This document shows, in pieces, positions 60,933-64,000 of a stretch of 64,000 nt of DNA. Under the pieces are notes generated by a model, which saw only the letters and a list, made by a program, of their open reading frames with translations, searched no databases and was not told the origin of the DNA. The DNA comes from Alkalihalobacillus pseudalcaliphilus (GTDB lineage: Bacteria; Bacillota; Bacilli; Bacillales; Bacillaceae_D), in assembly GCF_028610675.1 (NCBI RefSeq), contig NZ_JAQQWS010000001.1:1282274-1346273 (forward strand). Reading direction: 5' to 3'. Every line of letters begins with the position of its first letter. Position 1 is the stretch's first letter. Both the position numbers and the translations under genes were made by a program.

Positions 60933-63440
60933 CTACTGACTTATCGGATAACTTAACAAATTCATAAATATCCGATAGCCCCCAGGAACTTGACCTTGTA
61001 TTTGTCGATACCAAACAAGGTTGGTATACAAATATGTTCCTTCTCCATACTCAGCCATCAATATTCCGCTATCAAAAGGTTCTTCATTAGGGTCTGCCAT
61101 ACTTAAGAATGTATCGTATTGGTCCGCCCAAGCTGATGGAAAGTAAAGTCCACGTTCTTGCACCCAACCCTCCCAGTCGGCGTTAGAAAGTTCATTAGGA
61201 TAATGATAAATAGCGTGATCGGGGTTAAATAACCTAACCTCAGCATTTTGATCTGTTACACGCCAATTAATAGATGGTCGACCGATCGTTAATGGATAAG
61301 GTGCCATACTTTCACTAAATCCGTCATTAATCGTGTGATATTGAACGATTAAATGACCTCCATTCTCGACATAATCTAATAAGTGATCATTATACTCTCT
61401 AAGCTCCGGATCCCGGTATGCTCTTATTCCAAGTGCAATCGTGTCATAATGATTTAAGTTACCACTACTAAGCTCTTCATTGCTAACCTTCGTAACATCT
61501 ACTCCAATATTCATCAAGTGGTCGGCAATTTGGTCAAAACCACTATCGATATAACCAACTTTTAATTGTTCGGGAATTTCTAGTTCAAATGCGACTCCAC
61601 TTGAAGAAGAATCAAAGAGATAGTAGGAGGTGTTAATATGATCATAATCAATCATCTGTACCGTCGTTGAATAGAGACGATTATGAACTTCTACCTCACC
61701 TAAAATCTCAAACTGATTCGGAATATCTGAACTAGGAAACACATCAAATTCTACTTGTTTCTTCTCACCTTGTTCCTCAAATTGAACAGACTCTTGGTCT
61801 GTTGTATAATGCCAGCCTTCTGGTAATTGCAAAGATGGATAGGCTGTGCTTTCTCCAGGTAAGTGGTTTGTTAACTCCATTTGAACGGCTATAATCTCCG
61901 GTGGATCCAGCAAGTTTAACGATAGCTGCCTTGGGCTAAAATCAACTGAAACGTCTGGCAAAATTGCGACTACTTCATTAGGTTCCTTTTGTAGCTTCGC
62001 AGTCGCTTTACCAACTTTGTAAATTGCTTCAGCTTTTATAACACTTTCCTTGTATGGATGATAAAAAGGAGCATCCTCTGGCACTTTTACTTGGTACTTC
62101 ACCTCTAATTCATCATTCGGTTTTAAGGTCCTGCCTTTTGCACCACCTACAACCTCCCAATTTTTTGGAACAAGCAGTTGCAGTTGTAAACTCTCTATTT
62201 TCTCTTGACCATTGTTTTTAACGGTTATCGTCGCTTCTGTTTCTCCACCACGAGTTAACTGTACGTTCTCTAATTCAACATCTATTTGGAGTGAGGAGGC
62301 CACATTGGAAACTTCAAATAACTGTTGCTCCTTTACGTCGAATTTATATAAAAGATCCGCTTTGAATGTTTCATTGATTTTACTATTTTCAATCTTCTTA
62401 TACGCTTTCTTAATTTCCTCTAATGCCTTATGAGATGCAATAAGCACTTTTTGCCTATTCGGGTATTCTGCGACAACTTTATCCAAAGACTTTTGAACAT
62501 TTTTTAAAGCACCTCTTATTTGGTTTTCATGACCTTTCAGCCCATCAACAACTTCTTCAAAGTCCTTATATAACCCATCGAAGATACTTTCTTCTTGCTC
62601 CGGTATTTCTTGAACAGATTGAACTAACTCTAAATCAACATATAACGGTTCAACTGGTAATTCACGCCCCATACCCTGACTCTTATGTAGGTAGCGAGAC
62701 TCTTCCCCTAATTGTGCATAGGTTTTCCCATAAATAGGATCAATTGTATTCCCTACTTCAATTGAAATCGTTGCACTCTCCTTGTTTTCTGCAGGTAAAT
62801 AGAGTTTCTTAATTTGCCATGTTTCTAAACCTTCTTCAAGATGCTCTGGAAAAACATTTGGATTAGCTGCATCATCAAAAGCACTCATTGTTAAGACATT
62901 AATAGCCCGATGATGTCCGTGTTGGGATGGCACATCTCTAAAAGAAGGGAAGACAATTTCAGGTCGGTACTCTCTTATGTGACGTATTAAACGCTCATAG
63001 ACAATATCTTCTGACCACTCATTTAACGTTTCTTCGACTGATTTAGAAAAACCAAAATCGTAAATCGGGTCATCAATGTCTTCACTTAATAGAATTAAAT
63101 CCACATTTGTAATGTCTGAAGCTTCAATCAGCTCCTCTGATCGGATAATTCCTAACCCATTTCCAATCTCTAAGCCGATTTCATTTTGACCACCTTCGCC
63201 ACGGTTTGCTATTAAACTCCCCGTCCTAACTCCTTCGCCTAATGATAAATAGGCTAGTAAATGGCTGCGTTCATCATCAGGATGGGCACCCGTGTTTAAG
63301 AAACTAGTGGTAGTTGTCAATGGTTTGAGAACCTTCCATAAATCAGGATCTTCACTTTGAGCTTGAGAATTAACTGCGATGAATGGTAGTGAGGAAAGAA
63401 ATAAAAGTAACAAAAGGGGTAGAACAACTACTTTTTTCAT
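60933..63440 (-). CDS. Secreted multidomain PIG-L (LmbE) family deacetylase
   Basis: An 835-residue exported protein. Signal peptide to about 27 (VNSQA). A PIG-L catalytic domain at about 42-260 has the zinc motif GAHPDDE at 51-57, ANRGEGGQNE near 78 and the distal HGHHRA near 175. A helical region (about 280-380) is followed by an NEW3/alpha-galactosidase-associated beta domain (ENVQLTRGGETEATITVKN, NGQEKIESLQLQLLVPKNWE), and a C-terminal Rossmann-like domain similar to glutamine-amidotransferase-type folds (VENGGHLIVQYHT). PIG-L enzymes remove N-acetyl groups from sugars. Its relation to the import operon suggests extracellular de-N-acetylation before uptake. Confidence 0.88.
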   Translation of the reverse strand: MKKVVVLPLLLLLFLSSLPFIAVNSQAQSEDPDLWKVLKPLTTTTSFLNTGAHPDDERSHLLAYLSLGEGVRTGSLIANRGEGGQNEIGLEIGNGLGIIRSEELIEASDITNVDLILLSEDIDDPIYDFGFSKSVEETLNEWSEDIVYERLIRHIREYRPEIVFPSFRDVPSQHGHHRAINVLTMSAFDDAANPNVFPEHLEEGLETWQIKKLYLPAENKESATISIEVGNTIDPIYGKTYAQLGEESRYLHKSQGMGRELPVEPLYVDLELVQSVQEIPEQEESIFDGLYKDFEEVVDGLKGHENQIRGALKNVQKSLDKVVAEYPNRQKVLIASHKALEEIKKAYKKIENSKINETFKADLLYKFDVKEQQLFEVSNVASSLQIDVELENVQLTRGGETEATITVKNNGQEKIESLQLQLLVPKNWEVVGGAKGRTLKPNDELEVKYQVKVPEDAPFYHPYKESVIKAEAIYKVGKATAKLQKEPNEVVAILPDVSVDFSPRQLSLNLLDPPEIIAVQMELTNHLPGESTAYPSLQLPEGWHYTTDQESVQFEEQGEKKQVEFDVFPSSDIPNQFEILGEVEVHNRLYSTTVQMIDYDHINTSYYLFDSSSSGVAFELEIPEQLKVGYIDSGFDQIADHLMNIGVDVTKVSNEELSSGNLNHYDTIALGIRAYRDPELREYNDHLLDYVENGGHLIVQYHTINDGFSESMAPYPLTIGRPSINWRVTDQNAEVRLFNPDHAIYHYPNELSNADWEGWVQERGLYFPSAWADQYDTFLSMADPNEEPFDSGILMAEYGEGTYLYTNLVWYRQIQGQVPGGYRIFMNLLSYPISQ

Positions 63441-63511
63441 CTAAAAACCTCCAATCAATTTTTTTGTCGGCTTTTCATGATGTCGTTTTATTGCTGTTCG
63501 TTTATTGAGGG

Positions 63512-63542
63512 TTAAGTTAATAAAGTTTCCTTACTAACTTAA
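63512..63542 (-). promoter_or_regulatory. 31-bp near-perfect palindrome upstream of the deacetylase gene
   Basis: TTAAGTTAATAA, spacer AGTTTCC, TTACTAACTTAA: 12-bp arms with one mismatch. It lies 72-102 bp upstream of ATG 63440. The ROK-operon leader contains the same TTCCTTACT core and part of the left arm, so this is a candidate site for the ROK repressor. Confidence 0.55.
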
Positions 63543-63665
63543 CATGTTTAGTATATCGACATATAAATTTTAATAACAGAGTCTTTTTATGTAATATTCA
63601 ATATTTTATTAAAATTATAAATAGAAAACTTAAAATTGTCTAGCACTTTTTTCTTATTGTTTGTA

Positions 63666-63760
63666 CGAAAGATGGTGCGAACATAGTGCACGACTCGCCG
63701 CTACCGAAAGTTATGCTCCGCGTCCTGCAGGGTGGCGCTACCGAAAATCATGCTGCTCGT
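63666..63760 (+). repeat. Dispersed intergenic repeat, copy E (truncated)
   Basis: GAAAGATGGTGCGAACATAG, then CGACTCGCCGCTACC, GAAAGTTATGCTCCGC and GTCCTGCAGGGTGGCG. It then repeats the inner GCTACCGAAAATCATGCTG and diverges, so it is truncated relative to 25190-25341. Confidence 0.7.
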
Positions 63761-63796
63761 CAATCATTTGGCACTGTGCGTACTTATAACCTCCGC

Positions 63797-64000
63797 TTAA
63801 GTGGTTATAAACTTGTATTTCGTTTTGCTCAGGCTTTCTTCCTCTTTTTCTGCTCGCAACCCCGAGATTCCGCGTTTGCTCGGGCTTTCTTCCTCTTTTT
63901 CTGCTCGCAACCCCGAGATTCCGCGTTTGCTCGGGCTTTCTTCCTCTTTTCCTCCTCGCAACCCCGAGATTCCTCGTTTGCTCGGGCTTTCTTCCTCTTT
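63797..64000 (-). repeat. 51-bp exact-period minisatellite with an open 17-residue-repeat frame
   Basis: TTTGCTCGGGCTTTCTTCCT begins at 63824 (one difference), 63875, 63926 and 63977, exactly 51 bp apart. The minus strand is open for 68 codons to the window edge; each unit codes KEEESPSKRGISGLRAE with few changes, and the frame ends KTKYKFITT then TAA at 63797. It may be the 3' end of a charged repetitive protein or a non-coding minisatellite. Confidence 0.6.

Noticed and set aside
63824..64000. Second set of 51-bp repeats as CRISPR candidate
   Set aside because: Whole units repeat without variable spacers, and no partial palindrome of CRISPR type is present in the unit.

Overview
The window reads as the chromosome of a low-GC, endospore-forming member of the Bacillaceae, probably an alkaliphilic or halotolerant Bacillus relative. 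The evidence is gene content: a complete sigY-yxlC-yxlD-yxlE-yxlF-yxlG block, the yhbD/bactofilin pair, clpE behind CtsR-type sites, a LysM-GH18 spore lytic enzyme, a BclA-like collagen protein, Fur and cre boxes of Bacillus type, AGGAGG ribosome binding sites, and very acidic exported proteins. There are no rRNA or tRNA genes, no intact insertion sequence and no CRISPR array. One 100-N assembly gap lies inside the collagen repeats.

Positions 1-14.8 kb are an accessory patchwork of small single genes: monooxygenase-fold proteins, GNAT, VOC, M23 peptidase, Old Yellow Enzyme facing an Lrp regulator, SDR, APH-like kinase plus methyltransferase, and TetR plus hydrolase. Decayed material lies between them: a metallophosphoesterase broken by two frameshifts, a broken GNAT, start-less ORFs, a type I toxin-like relic with a diverged sequence copy 7 kb away, and a 209-bp array of hairpins. 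Positions 14.8-32 kb are more core-like: catalase, azoreductase, YhfC, phosphoenolpyruvate carboxylase, spore peptidoglycan hydrolase, bactofilin/YhbD, an EndoQ-like PHP protein, a Fur-controlled siderophore-binding lipoprotein, an SF2 helicase, an AAA ATPase and an MBL hydrolase.

Positions 32-44 kb hold a DUF1232 gene plus a TerC-family gene under a yybP-ykoY (Mn2+) riboswitch followed by two tandem terminators, an FAD oxidoreductase translationally coupled to an unknown gene, clpE, a duplicated-domain lipoprotein, the sigY operon with a recognisable SigY-type promoter, and a dicarboxylate/amino-acid symporter. Positions 44-52 kb encode surface proteins: a collagen-like protein, a secreted protein broken in a T9 tract, a beta-propeller protein, and a 1200-residue wall-anchored GH13 amylase/pullulanase behind a cre site.

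Positions 52-64 kb end with a methyltransferase, an acyl-CoA synthetase, and a coherent sugar-type locus: a secreted 835-residue PIG-L deacetylase, then ROK repressor, argininosuccinate-lyase-like enzyme, binding lipoprotein and two permeases. A near-perfect 31-bp palindrome lies before the deacetylase and a related half-conserved copy before the ROK gene, which suggests one regulon. A lyase of the fumarase/ASL superfamily inside an ABC sugar operon is unusual, and this locus is the best candidate here for an undescribed pathway.

At least six copies, some truncated, of a roughly 150-bp intergenic repeat are scattered through the window, and T/C-rich minisatellites of about 51-57 bp lie at three sites. 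The last of these, at the right edge, has an exact 51-bp period.
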